Of a stretch of 64,000 bases of DNA, positions 29,895-37,990 are shown piece after piece. A model generated the notes under the pieces. That model did no database searches, was not told the origin of the DNA, and worked only from the letters and a program-made list of their open reading frames with translations. A program made the position numbers and the translations under genes. Within the stretch, counting starts at the first letter, position 1. The number at the start of each line of letters is the position of its first letter. The DNA comes from Allomuricauda sp. TY007. Lineage in GTDB: Bacteria > Bacteroidota > Bacteroidia > Flavobacteriales > Flavobacteriaceae. The stretch is taken from the NCBI RefSeq assembly GCF_010468565.1, contig NZ_WUEG01000001.1:248001-312000 (forward strand). The letters run 5' to 3'.

Positions 29895-30251
29895 TTGGGA
29901 AAAATCAGGTTAAAAAACGTTAGAATACATTCCAATCATGGATGTTTAAAGGAAGAAATGCTCATTGGAAGCGATTACAGGGTAGACCTTGAAATTACTG
30001 CCGACCTTTCACAACCTGCCGCTTCCGATCAACTTAACGAAACGGTGGACTATGTCCATCTCAACAACATCATAAAAGAAGAAATGACGGTACGTTCCAA
30101 TTTATTGGAACATGTGGCCAAAAGAATTATTGATCGTATATTCGGAGAAATTAAAGAAGTAACCGAGGTGGAAGTCGAAGTTTCCAAAATAAACCCGCCC
30201 ATTGGTGGCGATGTAGAGAGTGTTTCGGTGATACTTACATCCAAGCGATAA
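29895..30251 (+). CDS. folB: Dihydroneopterin aldolase
   Basis: The 118-residue protein has the normal FolB length. FolB converts 7,8-dihydroneopterin to 6-hydroxymethyl-dihydropterin and glycolaldehyde in folate synthesis. Family features are the opening IRLKNVRIHSNHGCLKEE, the conserved Y-V-x-L/V stretch (VDYVHLNNIIKEEM) and the C-terminal KINPPIGGDVESVSV. The start is TTG at 29895-29897; no ATG lies in frame between the promoter and the conserved region, so TTG is the only sensible start. It is monocistronic, followed by tRNA-Cys. Confidence 0.93.
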   Translation: MGKIRLKNVRIHSNHGCLKEEMLIGSDYRVDLEITADLSQPAASDQLNETVDYVHLNNIIKEEMTVRSNLLEHVAKRIIDRIFGEIKEVTEVEVEVSKINPPIGGDVESVSVILTSKR

Positions 30252-30293
30252 GTTATTTAAAAGATTACAGGATAAAAATTCGCAAAATATTTT

Positions 30294-30301
30294 TAGCTTT
30301 G
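30294..30301 (+). promoter_or_regulatory. -7 box of the tRNA-Cys promoter
   Basis: TAGCTTTG matches TAnnTTTG and ends 10 bases before the tRNA, so transcription would begin only a few bases upstream of the mature 5' end. No clear -33 element. Confidence 0.5.
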
Positions 30302-30311
30302 CGATCCAATT

Positions 30312-30382
30312 GGCATCGTGGCCGAGTGGCTAGGCAGAGCTCTGCAAAAGCTTGTACAGCGGTTCGAATCCGCTCGATGCCT
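30312..30382 (+). tRNA. tRNA-Cys (anticodon GCA)
   Basis: The full cloverleaf folds: acceptor GGCATCG/CGATGCC, 3-bp D stem, anticodon stem GAGCT/AGCTT with loop CTGCAAA, and T arm AGCGG-TTCGAAT-CCGCT with discriminator T. The anticodon GCA reads Cys codons. CCA is not encoded. Confidence 0.96.
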
Positions 30383-30384
30383 CA

Positions 30385-30414
30385 AAAACCCAGTACTTTG
30401 TGCTGGGTTTTTTG
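30385..30414. terminator. Rho-independent terminator after tRNA-Cys
   Basis: The stem AAAACCCAGTAC/GTGCTGGGTTTT (one G-T pair) is followed by a T-run. It lies between tRNA-Cys and the convergent LysE gene, whose stop is at 30416, and can work in both directions because the opposite strand also ends in T. Confidence 0.8.
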
Positions 30415-30415
30415 T

Positions 30416-31078
30416 TTACAAATCTTCAAGTTTCTCTATTTTTTCTTGGATATCAAACTTATCCTTGGGCAAAAAACCTTTGGTAATCAATATAATCCCG
30501 CAAATAATCAAAATTATGCCCAATCCTTTTTTTATGAGCACGATACGCTCTTGGGTCAAATAACGCTTTAATTGTTTGGCCAAAAGTATTTTAATTAAAT
30601 CCGTTGTAAAGTAAACGATCAATACGGTACTGAAGAATACCATCATCCTATTGGGATTGTTTTCCAAACTAGGTCCAACAACAATAATCAAACCTAACCA
30701 AAAAGCCAGTACGCCTATGTTGATGAAGTTTAACAGAAAACCTTTTACCAATAAACCAAGATATGTTCCTTTTGATGCCTTTACATTGGATTTTTTCTTT
30801 GCCTTCTTCACAAATAAAAATATCCCGTAAACCAACAAAATCATTCCCCCGAATACAAAAAGACCCGGTTCGTTGCTCAGGTTCTCCAACAACTGAAAAC
30901 TACTGAAATAGGCAATCAACAAAAAAACTATGTCGGCGAAAATCACTCCAATATCCAAACTTACTCCAGCCCTAAAGCCTTTGGTGGCACTTGTTTCCAA
31001 CAAAACAAAGAAAACAGGTCCAATCATAAAGCTCAATAAAAATCCCAAAGGGATTGCAGCTTGAATATCGTCAATCAT
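30416..31078 (-). CDS. LysE/RhtB-family amino-acid exporter
   Basis: The 220-residue inner-membrane protein has about six hydrophobic segments. The family start signature is clear: IPLGFLLSFMIGPVFFVLLE, where G-P-x-x-x follows the first membrane helix, with a charged middle loop (KKAKKKSNVKASK, near residue 90). LysE-type proteins export amino acids or related small molecules; the substrate cannot be read from sequence. It starts 3 bases after the DUF2807 gene ends, so the two form a leftward pair, an arrangement without a known functional meaning. Confidence 0.85.
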   Translation of the reverse strand: MIDDIQAAIPLGFLLSFMIGPVFFVLLETSATKGFRAGVSLDIGVIFADIVFLLIAYFSSFQLLENLSNEPGLFVFGGMILLVYGIFLFVKKAKKKSNVKASKGTYLGLLVKGFLLNFINIGVLAFWLGLIIVVGPSLENNPNRMMVFFSTVLIVYFTTDLIKILLAKQLKRYLTQERIVLIKKGLGIILIICGIILITKGFLPKDKFDIQEKIEKLEDL

Positions 31079-31081
31079 TTT

Positions 31082-31762
31082 TTAGTTTACTCTTTTTATT
31101 TTTCCACCAAAAAGGGTGTGTTCGTCCATAGTTTTGGGGTCTCCATATACTAAAACCTCGCCGCCGGCCTTTACATTGGCCTTAACATAATCCGTTGCAT
31201 GGATTTCGGCATTTCCTCCTGCGTTTACACTTATGGTTGTAAATTTTGTTTTAAATGTTCTTCCGTTATATGCCCCTCCCGTATTTATAATCACATCTTG
31301 GGTATTGGAAAACCCGCCTGCAAATATTTTTCCGCCGGAAACCGCCTTTATCAACAACTGGTCTACCTCGCAATTTATCTCCAGTTCACCACCTTCCTGT
31401 GCCTTAAGTTCCAAAATATCTTGTACATAGGTATCATCGGATGATATTCGGGCATCCTCATTAACATCTATAACCACTAATTTTTCAGAGTGATATAAAT
31501 CTACATACGTTCTGTAGCCACTGAATATTTTGACGATTTCCATCCGGATTTTCAATACCCCATCATTATTGACAATGGCAACATTTGTGGTATTCGCCCC
31601 GGTGATCACCGCTTTGTTTTCGTTGGATTTGATAAGATTGATGGCAATACCATCAAATCCCTTTACTTCGGTGAACTTTTGTAGGTCTTGGGTTACGGTT
31701 GCATCCTGGGCCTCAAGTAATTGAAGCGATAGGAACATAAGAACAATCGTAATTACTTTCAT
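31082..31762 (-). CDS. GIN/DUF2807 domain secreted protein
   Basis: The 226-residue protein has a signal peptide (about 1-18, LMFLSLQLLEAQD). A right-handed beta-helix-like region follows, typical of DUF2807 ('putative auto-transporter adhesin, head GIN domain'), with repeated short strands such as GGELEINCEVDQLLIKAVSG and GGNAEIHATDYVKANVKAGG. It is probably periplasmic or surface exposed. The function is unknown; the family is abundant in Bacteroidota. Confidence 0.85.
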   Translation of the reverse strand: MKVITIVLMFLSLQLLEAQDATVTQDLQKFTEVKGFDGIAINLIKSNENKAVITGANTTNVAIVNNDGVLKIRMEIVKIFSGYRTYVDLYHSEKLVVIDVNEDARISSDDTYVQDILELKAQEGGELEINCEVDQLLIKAVSGGKIFAGGFSNTQDVIINTGGAYNGRTFKTKFTTISVNAGGNAEIHATDYVKANVKAGGEVLVYGDPKTMDEHTLFGGKIKRVN

Positions 31763-31814
31763 GTTATAAAAATTTGGTTCTCAATAGGATAACAAATTTT
31801 ATTCCAAAATAGTA

Positions 31815-33998
31815 TTATTTCTTTTTACCGATCAGCGAAAAGTCCAAATGGCGTTTGATCAAATCAGTGCTCTTCACCATTACATAAACTTCATCGCCCA
31901 ATTGGTACATCCGTTTTGTTCTTTCCCCTACAATGGCATACTGGCGTTCATCAAACACATAGTAGTCATCTTTAATGTCGCGGATACGAACCATGCCCTC
32001 ACATTTGTTCTCGATAATTTCTACATAAATGCCCCATTCGGTGACCCCGGAAATCACGCCCAAGAATTCTTGGTCCTTGTGGTCTTCCATAAATTTTATC
32101 TGCATGTATTTAATGGAATCACGTTCTGCATTGGCCGCCAATAGTTCCATATCCGAAGAATGTTTGCACTTTTCCTCGTACAAGGTAGCTTTTGGTGTTT
32201 TTTCCTTATCCAAATAATGCTGCAGCAATCGGTGCACCATCACATCGGGATAACGACGAATAGGAGAGGTAAAATGTGTGTAATATTCAAATCCCAATCC
32301 GTAGTGACCTATGTTCTCCGTGGTATAAATAGCCTTACTCATACTTCGTATGGCCAGGGTATCCACCAAATTCTGTTCTTTTTTGCCCTTTACATCTTCC
32401 AACAACTTGTTTAGGGACTGGTTGATGGACTTTGGATCCTTAAGATTAATGCTATGTCCAAATCTGGAAATAACGCCGTTCAAGGCCATCAATTTATCCT
32501 CATCGGGCTTATCGTGTACACGGTATACAAATGTTTTCTTCTGTTTGCCGATAAACTCTGCCACTTTTCTATTGGCCAAGAGCATAAACTCCTCGATCAG
32601 CTTATTGGCGTCCTTGGCTTCTTTAAAAAAAACGCCAACAGGTTCATTATTTTCGGACAGGTGAAATTTCACCTCAATTTTATCAAAAGAGATGGCCCCG
32701 GCATCCATACGGGCCTGTCGCATAATTTTGGCCAATCTATCAAAAGTGAGCACGGCTTCTACCACATCATCCGAAACGGAATACGCTTCTTCCCTGATGG
32801 ATATTTCCTTCGGAATTTTGTTTTGTTCGGTCTCAATAATGTGTTGTGCCTCTTCGTAAGCAAATCGCTCGTTGGAATTAATGGCGGTTCTACCAAACCA
32901 TTGTTTTACCAACTTGGCGTTATCATCCATTTCAAATACGGCGGAAAAGGTATATTTTTCTTCATTTGGGCGCAGCGAACACGCTTTATTGGACAGTACT
33001 TCGGGCAACATGGGAACCACACGGTCCACCAAATACACCGAAGTGGCCCTATTATAAGCTTCTTCTTCCAGAATGCTATCGGGTTGCACATAATGCGAAA
33101 CATCCGCTATATGAATACCTATTTCATAGTTGCCATTCTCCAATTTTTGGAAGGAAAGCGCATCATCAAAATCCTTGGCATCTTTTGGGTCTATGGTAAA
33201 AGTAAGCACATCGCGCATATCCCTGCGCTTCGCAATTTCCGATTCCTTTATACTGGTATCCAAGGTTTTGGCAAACTGTTCCACTTCATAGGGGAATTCA
33301 TGCGGCAATCCGTATTCGGCCAATATGGCGTGTATTTCGGTATGGTGTTCACCTGGTCTCCCCAGTACCTCGATCACTTCACCATAGGGAGAATCGGCAT
33401 CGCCCGGCCAATCTCCAAGGCTAACCAATACTTTATCACCATCATTCGCTTTTTTAAGCTTTTCCAAGGGAACAAAAATATCGGTGTACATTCTCGAATC
33501 CGTAGGCCGAACAAATGCAAACCGAGCTTGCTTGTCCACAATGCCCACATAAGATGTTTTTTTACGTTCGAGTACCTTGGAAACCTCACCCTCCATTTTT
33601 TTGCTCTTACGCCTTGGTTTGATAAATACTTCGACCGTATCGCCATGGAAGGCCCTGTTCAAATTATTGCTCTGAACAAAAATGTCATCTTCCAACTCAT
33701 CCACCACAATATAGGCATTGCCACTTGTGGTAAGATCTACCCTACCTATAAAATATGTATGCAGTGATGGTTTCTTTTGATACTTGCCCCTTTCTGGCTC
33801 TACAATTCGTTCGCTGGCCTTTAACTGCCCCAAACGCTTGATCAAAAGGTTTCTATCTTGGGTATCGGAAATACCTAATTTTGAAGCTATTTGCTTGTAA
33901 TTGAAGGTTTTTGATGGCTCTTTTTCAAGTACGGTAAAAATGCCCTTCGTAATTTCATTCTTTCGCTGACTCCCAGCTCTCTTCTTTTTCTTTGACAT
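31815..33998 (-). CDS. rnr: Ribonuclease R
   Basis: The 727-residue 3'-5' exoribonuclease of the RNB family degrades structured RNA and takes part in rRNA and tmRNA-linked decay. The order is an N-terminal winged helix (about 15-75), cold-shock/OB domains (about 80-235), an RNB catalytic domain with the metal-binding Asp cluster DPKDAKDFDDALS (about 268-280), and a C-terminal S1 domain (about 645-725). Length and order are as expected. It diverges from rpiB across the AT-rich candidate origin region. Confidence 0.96.
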   Translation of the reverse strand: MSKKKKRAGSQRKNEITKGIFTVLEKEPSKTFNYKQIASKLGISDTQDRNLLIKRLGQLKASERIVEPERGKYQKKPSLHTYFIGRVDLTTSGNAYIVVDELEDDIFVQSNNLNRAFHGDTVEVFIKPRRKSKKMEGEVSKVLERKKTSYVGIVDKQARFAFVRPTDSRMYTDIFVPLEKLKKANDGDKVLVSLGDWPGDADSPYGEVIEVLGRPGEHHTEIHAILAEYGLPHEFPYEVEQFAKTLDTSIKESEIAKRRDMRDVLTFTIDPKDAKDFDDALSFQKLENGNYEIGIHIADVSHYVQPDSILEEEAYNRATSVYLVDRVVPMLPEVLSNKACSLRPNEEKYTFSAVFEMDDNAKLVKQWFGRTAINSNERFAYEEAQHIIETEQNKIPKEISIREEAYSVSDDVVEAVLTFDRLAKIMRQARMDAGAISFDKIEVKFHLSENNEPVGVFFKEAKDANKLIEEFMLLANRKVAEFIGKQKKTFVYRVHDKPDEDKLMALNGVISRFGHSINLKDPKSINQSLNKLLEDVKGKKEQNLVDTLAIRSMSKAIYTTENIGHYGLGFEYYTHFTSPIRRYPDVMVHRLLQHYLDKEKTPKATLYEEKCKHSSDMELLAANAERDSIKYMQIKFMEDHKDQEFLGVISGVTEWGIYVEIIENKCEGMVRIRDIKDDYYVFDERQYAIVGERTKRMYQLGDEVYVMVKSTDLIKRHLDFSLIGKKK

Positions 33999-34591
33999 TA
34001 ACGTCCTTATTTTTTTGAAAAATACGAATTATAATCCTTGACCAACAAGGAAAGGAAGAGTATTCCAAAACAAAGTCAACTTTATCAACAATTATCAATA
34101 TTATATTTTTTCTTCTTTTTTAAATTTAATTAAAATGATGATGATGATTGATCGTTGAAATGTGGAATAAAATTTTAGGGAAAAAGTTGCTTTGAACAAT
34201 CAAAATATGTTGTTCACAATTTGTCAGAACATAATAAAATTAAAAATCAATGGATTAGATTTTTTATCCACGGTTTTTAATAACCCTTATCAACATCAAT
34301 TTATTGAAAAGTTAATGTGTTTTTAATGTTAACTACCCACAAAAAAAGGTTTATATCGGTTGATTAATTTTTAATGGAATATTACCTCAACATTAAATAA
34401 TTATTCTTACTGATCAATTTTATTGAAAAACAAAATTTCGTTACCAATAGTTTTTTGCAAATAGTTAACAAAACGGGGTTATTGTTAATTGATTGTATGT
34501 GAACCCAATGAAAATATCTCCTCAATTTTATGAACAGAACAACATTAAAAGATATTGTACCTTTGTTACGTACCCATTTTAATACAAAACC
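33999..34591. other. oriC: Candidate chromosomal replication origin (oriC), AT-rich with DnaA-box cluster
   Basis: These 593 bases without a gene separate divergent rnr and rpiB and are strongly AT-rich. DnaA-box-like 9-mers against TTATCCACA with one mismatch are TTATCAACA at 34082-34090, TTATCCACG at 34264-34272 and TTATCAACA at 34287-34295. Those with two mismatches are TTATCAATA at 34092-34100, TGTGGAATA (minus) at 34161-34169 and CTACCCACA at 34333-34341. An almost pure A/T tract at 34101-34135 could be the unwinding element, followed by four ATG/GAT triplets to about 34150. The parS-like site, mnmG and rnpA in the same window support an origin-proximal position. The boxes are seen; the function is inferred. 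Confidence 0.6.
34558..34565 (+). promoter_or_regulatory. -7 box of rpiB promoter
   Basis: TACCTTTG matches TAnnTTTG and lies 26 bases before the rpiB ATG. The -33 element is unclear. The promoter sits at the right edge of the candidate origin. Confidence 0.5.
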
Positions 34592-35023
34592 ATGAAAATT
34601 GCCATAGGAAACGACCACGCAGGAACCGATTATAAACTTGCTATTATAGGTCTTTTAAAGTCAAAAGGAATAGAAATTATAAATTACGGCACTGACGGCA
34701 CCGATAGTGTAGATTATCCAGATTTCACACATCCCGTAGCCACCGACGTGGCCGAAGGAAAAGTAGATTTTGGTATAGTGCTTTGTGGTAGTGGCAATGG
34801 TGCCACCATGACCATTAACAAACACAAAAATATTCGTGGCGCACTTTGCTGGAACAAAGAAATAACCCAATTGGCCAGAGAACACAACGACGCCAATATT
34901 TTGAGCTTGCCAGCGCGATTTATATCGCTTCCCCAAGCTTTGGATATGGTAGAAACCTTTTTAAACACAGAGTTTCAGGGCGGAAGGCACGAACGTAGAA
35001 TCGAAAAAATTCCTTGTAGATAA
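34592..35023 (+). CDS. rpiB: Ribose-5-phosphate isomerase B
   Basis: The 143-residue protein is a normal-length RpiB/LacA-B family enzyme that interconverts ribulose 5-phosphate and ribose 5-phosphate. Conserved parts are the opening KIAIGNDHAGTDYK, the catalytic-Cys region GIVLCGSGNGATMTINKH (about residues 62-79) and R-A-L-C-W. The gene starts a rightward operon with a CDF transporter (5 bases between) and an acetyltransferase (1-base overlap). Confidence 0.94.
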   Translation: MKIAIGNDHAGTDYKLAIIGLLKSKGIEIINYGTDGTDSVDYPDFTHPVATDVAEGKVDFGIVLCGSGNGATMTINKHKNIRGALCWNKEITQLAREHNDANILSLPARFISLPQALDMVETFLNTEFQGGRHERRIEKIPCR

Positions 35024-35028
35024 ACCCT

Positions 35029-35952
35029 ATGGGTCACCACCATCACCACCATCATGGAAATTCGCATGCGCATCCCGACCTAAAAGGGAGAAACTTGCTC
35101 ATATCCATCGTCCTTAACATAGGTATTACATTGGCCCAAATTATTGGGGGATTGCTCTCGGGGAGTTTGGCACTCTTGTCCGATGCACTTCACAACTTTA
35201 GCGATGTACTCTCTTTAATGATTAGTTATGGTGCACAAAGGTTGGGAAAAAGACAAGCATCCAGCCATAAAACCTTTGGGTATAAACGAGCCGAAATTTT
35301 GGCGGCCTTTATTAATGCGGCAACCCTAGTGGTCGTAGCCATTATTTTAATAAAAGAAGCTGTTGAACGGTTGATGGAGCCACAAGAAATAGAATCCAAC
35401 TTAGTAATTTGGTTGGCACTTATTGCCATTTTGGGCAACGGCTTTAGCGTGTTGTTATTGAAAAGGGATTCCGAGCACAACATGAACATGAAATCCGCCT
35501 ACTTGCATTTACTTACGGATATGATGGCATCCGTAGCCGTATTGATCGGCGGTATTTTGATGAAATATTTTCAGATTTATTGGGTAGATGCCATATTGAC
35601 CATGATTATTGGTGTTTATTTGATCTATATGGGGTATGACCTTTTGAAGGAATCGACCAAGGTATTGATGCTTTTTACCCCAAAATCGGTGGTCATACAA
35701 GATATTGTGGAATCCATTTGTACCATAGAACCGGTAAAAAACGTGCACCATGTGCACATTTGGCAACTCAATGAAGACGAAGTCCACATGGAGGCCCACA
35801 TCGATTTTAAGGACGATATTCGCCTTTCCGAGTTCGATGTAATTTTAGAAAAAATAGAGGAGCACGTCTATCACAAACACGGTATCAACCATGTAAATAT
35901 TCAACCCGAGTTTGATAAGTGTGATTCCAAAAACGTAATAGTTCAGGATTAA
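35029..35952 (+). CDS. Cation diffusion facilitator (zinc-type) with natural His7 N-terminus
   Basis: The 307-residue inner-membrane transporter of the CDF/CzcD-ZitB family exports Zn(II) or a similar metal for proton. The six-helix domain covers about 22-205, with the two metal-site HxxxD motifs LSDALHNFSDV (helix 2) and HLLTDMMASVA (helix 5), which is the zinc-type pattern. A cytoplasmic C-terminal metal-sensing domain follows (about 215-300, with NVHHVHIWQL). The first residues are MGHHHHHHHG, then NSHAH. This is a genomic His7 stretch that probably binds metal and should not be read as a cloning tag. It is cotranscribed with rpiB. Confidence 0.92.
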   Translation: MGHHHHHHHGNSHAHPDLKGRNLLISIVLNIGITLAQIIGGLLSGSLALLSDALHNFSDVLSLMISYGAQRLGKRQASSHKTFGYKRAEILAAFINAATLVVVAIILIKEAVERLMEPQEIESNLVIWLALIAILGNGFSVLLLKRDSEHNMNMKSAYLHLLTDMMASVAVLIGGILMKYFQIYWVDAILTMIIGVYLIYMGYDLLKESTKVLMLFTPKSVVIQDIVESICTIEPVKNVHHVHIWQLNEDEVHMEAHIDFKDDIRLSEFDVILEKIEEHVYHKHGINHVNIQPEFDKCDSKNVIVQD

Positions 35953-36392
35953 TGGAAGTATTGGTAAAAACCTTTGAAGAACTCTCCACCAAAGAACTCT
36001 ATCAAATTTTACGCCTTCGCAGTGAGGTTTTTGTGGTGGAGCAGGACTGTGTGTACCAAGATGTGGACAACAAAGACCAAAAAGCCCTACATGTTATAGG
36101 CATTAAAAATGATGAAGTAGTGGCTTACACACGAATTTTTAAACCTGGTGATTATTTTGATAATGTAAGCATTGGCAGGGTAGTGGTAAGCCAAGACCAA
36201 CGTAAATATGGACTGGGCAAACAGATAATGCAAGCCACCTTGGCAGCTATTGATCAAAGATTCCCGGATAAAGCGATAGAAATTTCCGCGCAATCCTATC
36301 TATTAAAATTCTACACGGAATTAGGTTTTAATGCCCTCGGCGAGGAATACTTGGAAGACGGTATTCCGCATAGGAGGATGTTGAAAAAGTAG
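35952..36392 (+). CDS. ElaA-like GNAT acetyltransferase
   Basis: The 146-residue protein has the GNAT fold of the ElaA type: LRSEVFVVEQDCVYQDVDN near residues 22-40 and the acetyl-CoA loop QDQRKYGLGKQIM near 81-93. The substrate is unknown. The ATG at 35952 shares one base with the stop of the CDF gene (TAATG), so translation is coupled and the gene is the last of the rpiB operon. Confidence 0.88.
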   Translation: MEVLVKTFEELSTKELYQILRLRSEVFVVEQDCVYQDVDNKDQKALHVIGIKNDEVVAYTRIFKPGDYFDNVSIGRVVVSQDQRKYGLGKQIMQATLAAIDQRFPDKAIEISAQSYLLKFYTELGFNALGEEYLEDGIPHRRMLKK

Positions 36393-36400
36393 TGTTATGA

Positions 36401-36430
36401 TGTCATGCCGCACCTGATGTGGCATATATC
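36401..36430. repeat. REP-like palindrome (TGTCATGCCG family)
   Basis: A stem ATGCCGCA/TGTGGCAT (8 bp with one G-T pair) with a 5-base loop lies in the gap between two convergent genes. TGTCATGCYG...GGCAT palindromes of this form are frequent intergenic elements in Bacteroidota to my knowledge. It may also help end transcription, but there is no T-run. Confidence 0.5.
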
Positions 36431-36473
36431 ATCTAACAAAGGTGTATTGTTACTTCTTCATAAATCATTTTAA

Positions 36474-37334
36474 TTACTTTGAACCAGTATTTAGGTTAAT
36501 AACATCAACCAATTCCAAAATTGTTCTGCTTCCATCAATATTTTGATAATCCAAGCGGACGAAACCAAATTTTTTATGGAAATAGGATGTTAATTTTGTT
36601 TCGCCCAATCTACTGGTTGCTTTTGATTGGATTACGAAACAATTTAAATTTCCTAGAGCAGTTTTTAGTTTAGACTTTTCAATAATTTCATACACATAGC
36701 TGTTTTCTACAAGACCATTCCAAGCCAACCATCTTGGGTCTGACCAAAAATCGCCTATTGATAATAACCACGTCCATGTGTTTCCGACCTTGTACGGTGC
36801 TTTTATGTATGGAAAAGGATTTAATTCCAATATTTTAAAGTATTTGTCCCGGGGGGGGTGCATCCAAACATTTTTTTCATTTTCAATTACACCAGATGTG
36901 CTGCCATAGGGAGCAAAGTCATTATGGGTTAGATATGAATAAGATAAAACGGTTTGGTTATAATCTGGTATGCCTCTTGACATTTGACCTAAACCTTTGG
37001 TTACCGTAATGCTTACTTTTTCAAAGAGACCATCTTTTTTATTGGAATAAGGGACAAATTTCCAATCGGAAATACTATCAATATATTTAAAAGAAAGTCT
37101 TTGATTGTCTTTAGTGAAGTGTTTAAAGGAATAGATAAATGATGTATTCTCCTTAAAAATAATGTTGTTAAGGTTATACCTACTAGTATCTAAATTAGTA
37201 CTATCAAATTGCTCAACCCATATTTCATCATCATCGAGTACCAAAGAATACTCATTTTGAATCATAGATTTACAAGAGAATAAAACAAGGAAAACAAGTA
37301 GCGTACAAATGATAAATGAATGTAAACCTCTCAT
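36474..37334 (-). CDS. Putative lipoprotein of unknown function containing a C8 tract
   Basis: The 286-residue protein has a lipoprotein signal peptide with lipobox LVLFSC (Cys near residue 21), so it is probably outer- or inner-membrane anchored. The rest is a soluble, aromatic-rich fold with no domain I recognise; the middle stretch APYKVGNTWTWLLSIG resembles the DUF3108/TapB-like group loosely. A homopolymer of eight G on the plus strand (36851-36858) codes for Pro-Pro near residue 161; slippage there would change the frame. The gene stands alone, convergent to the acetyltransferase, and no partner gene suggests its role. Confidence 0.75.
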   Translation of the reverse strand: MRGLHSFIICTLLVFLVLFSCKSMIQNEYSLVLDDDEIWVEQFDSTNLDTSRYNLNNIIFKENTSFIYSFKHFTKDNQRLSFKYIDSISDWKFVPYSNKKDGLFEKVSITVTKGLGQMSRGIPDYNQTVLSYSYLTHNDFAPYGSTSGVIENEKNVWMHPPRDKYFKILELNPFPYIKAPYKVGNTWTWLLSIGDFWSDPRWLAWNGLVENSYVYEIIEKSKLKTALGNLNCFVIQSKATSRLGETKLTSYFHKKFGFVRLDYQNIDGSRTILELVDVINLNTGSK

Positions 37335-37381
37335 GTTTTGAAAGATAATAATAAAATAAAAGATGATTCTTATTTAAAATA

Positions 37382-37990
37382 TCAAACCAACCTTTTCGCC
37401 ACCCCGATCAGTTCCAAATAATCCAACTTAAGAATAAGGTTTACAGGTTTTTCCGCTTTGTTTTTAGTGGAAAAGAACAAATAGCCTTCAGTTTTGGCAT
37501 CAAGTTGATTAACATTTATTTTGCCATGCTTGCCGCGATTTTCAAAAATGAGTTGCTCTAGATGTTTTCGCGATAAACCTATTTCTTCCAAACGCAGAAT
37601 CAATTTTTCCCGATTCACAAAAGTGATGTTGCAAGAGGTAAAAACACCATCTTCATCCGAATAAATACTAGTGATCAACGCATAAAATTGTGTTTTTTTG
37701 GAAGCATCGAACAACCATCCCTGTTTTTGAATCCCATTCTTTTGATAAAACAACTCAAAGGCAAATGTGGGCAAGCTTTCATTTACATAATCCAGTTGCG
37801 CCTTTTCATCCACTATAAATTGCTTATCTGACTGCTTATCCTTTAGGATAAGGTCTATGCCCTGCAATTGTTTTTTAAGATGGGAAACGCGCTCAAAACC
37901 GTAATGCTTCAAGCGTTTTTGGTAATATGAATCCAGTAAAGGGGTCAATTGTTTTTCTTTGGATAGATCAGCTTTGAACTTGCTTTTCAA
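37382..37990 (-). CDS. Probable PD-(D/E)XK nuclease paired with the C5 methyltransferase (candidate restriction enzyme)
   Basis: The frame is open from 38092, but its first 34 codons only shadow the methyltransferase end. The best start is TTG at 37990, giving about 203 residues and a 23-base overlap with the methyltransferase stop, as is common in restriction-modification pairs. The stretch GIDLILKDK followed 13 residues later by FIVDEKAQLDY fits the nuclease pattern D-x(n)-(D/E)-x-K, here D and D-E-K. The rest (LLDSYYQKRLKHYGFERVSHLKK before it) is helical. I do not recognise a named family or cutting site. The assignment as the cognate restriction enzyme is inference from motif and position. 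Confidence 0.6.
   Translation of the reverse strand: MKSKFKADLSKEKQLTPLLDSYYQKRLKHYGFERVSHLKKQLQGIDLILKDKQSDKQFIVDEKAQLDYVNESLPTFAFELFYQKNGIQKQGWLFDASKKTQFYALITSIYSDEDGVFTSCNITFVNREKLILRLEEIGLSRKHLEQLIFENRGKHGKINVNQLDAKTEGYLFFSTKNKAEKPVNLILKLDYLELIGVAKRLV

Noticed and set aside
32454..33767. 437-codon rightward open frame opposite rnr
   Set aside because: It lies wholly within the secure RNase R gene, has a low-complexity composition that mirrors the sense codons, and shows no motif.
34136..34150. GAT/ATG triplet run as a DnaA-trio
   Set aside because: The trio reads 5'-TAG-3' on the loaded strand next to a strong box; this run has the wrong order and is noted only as a feature of the gap.
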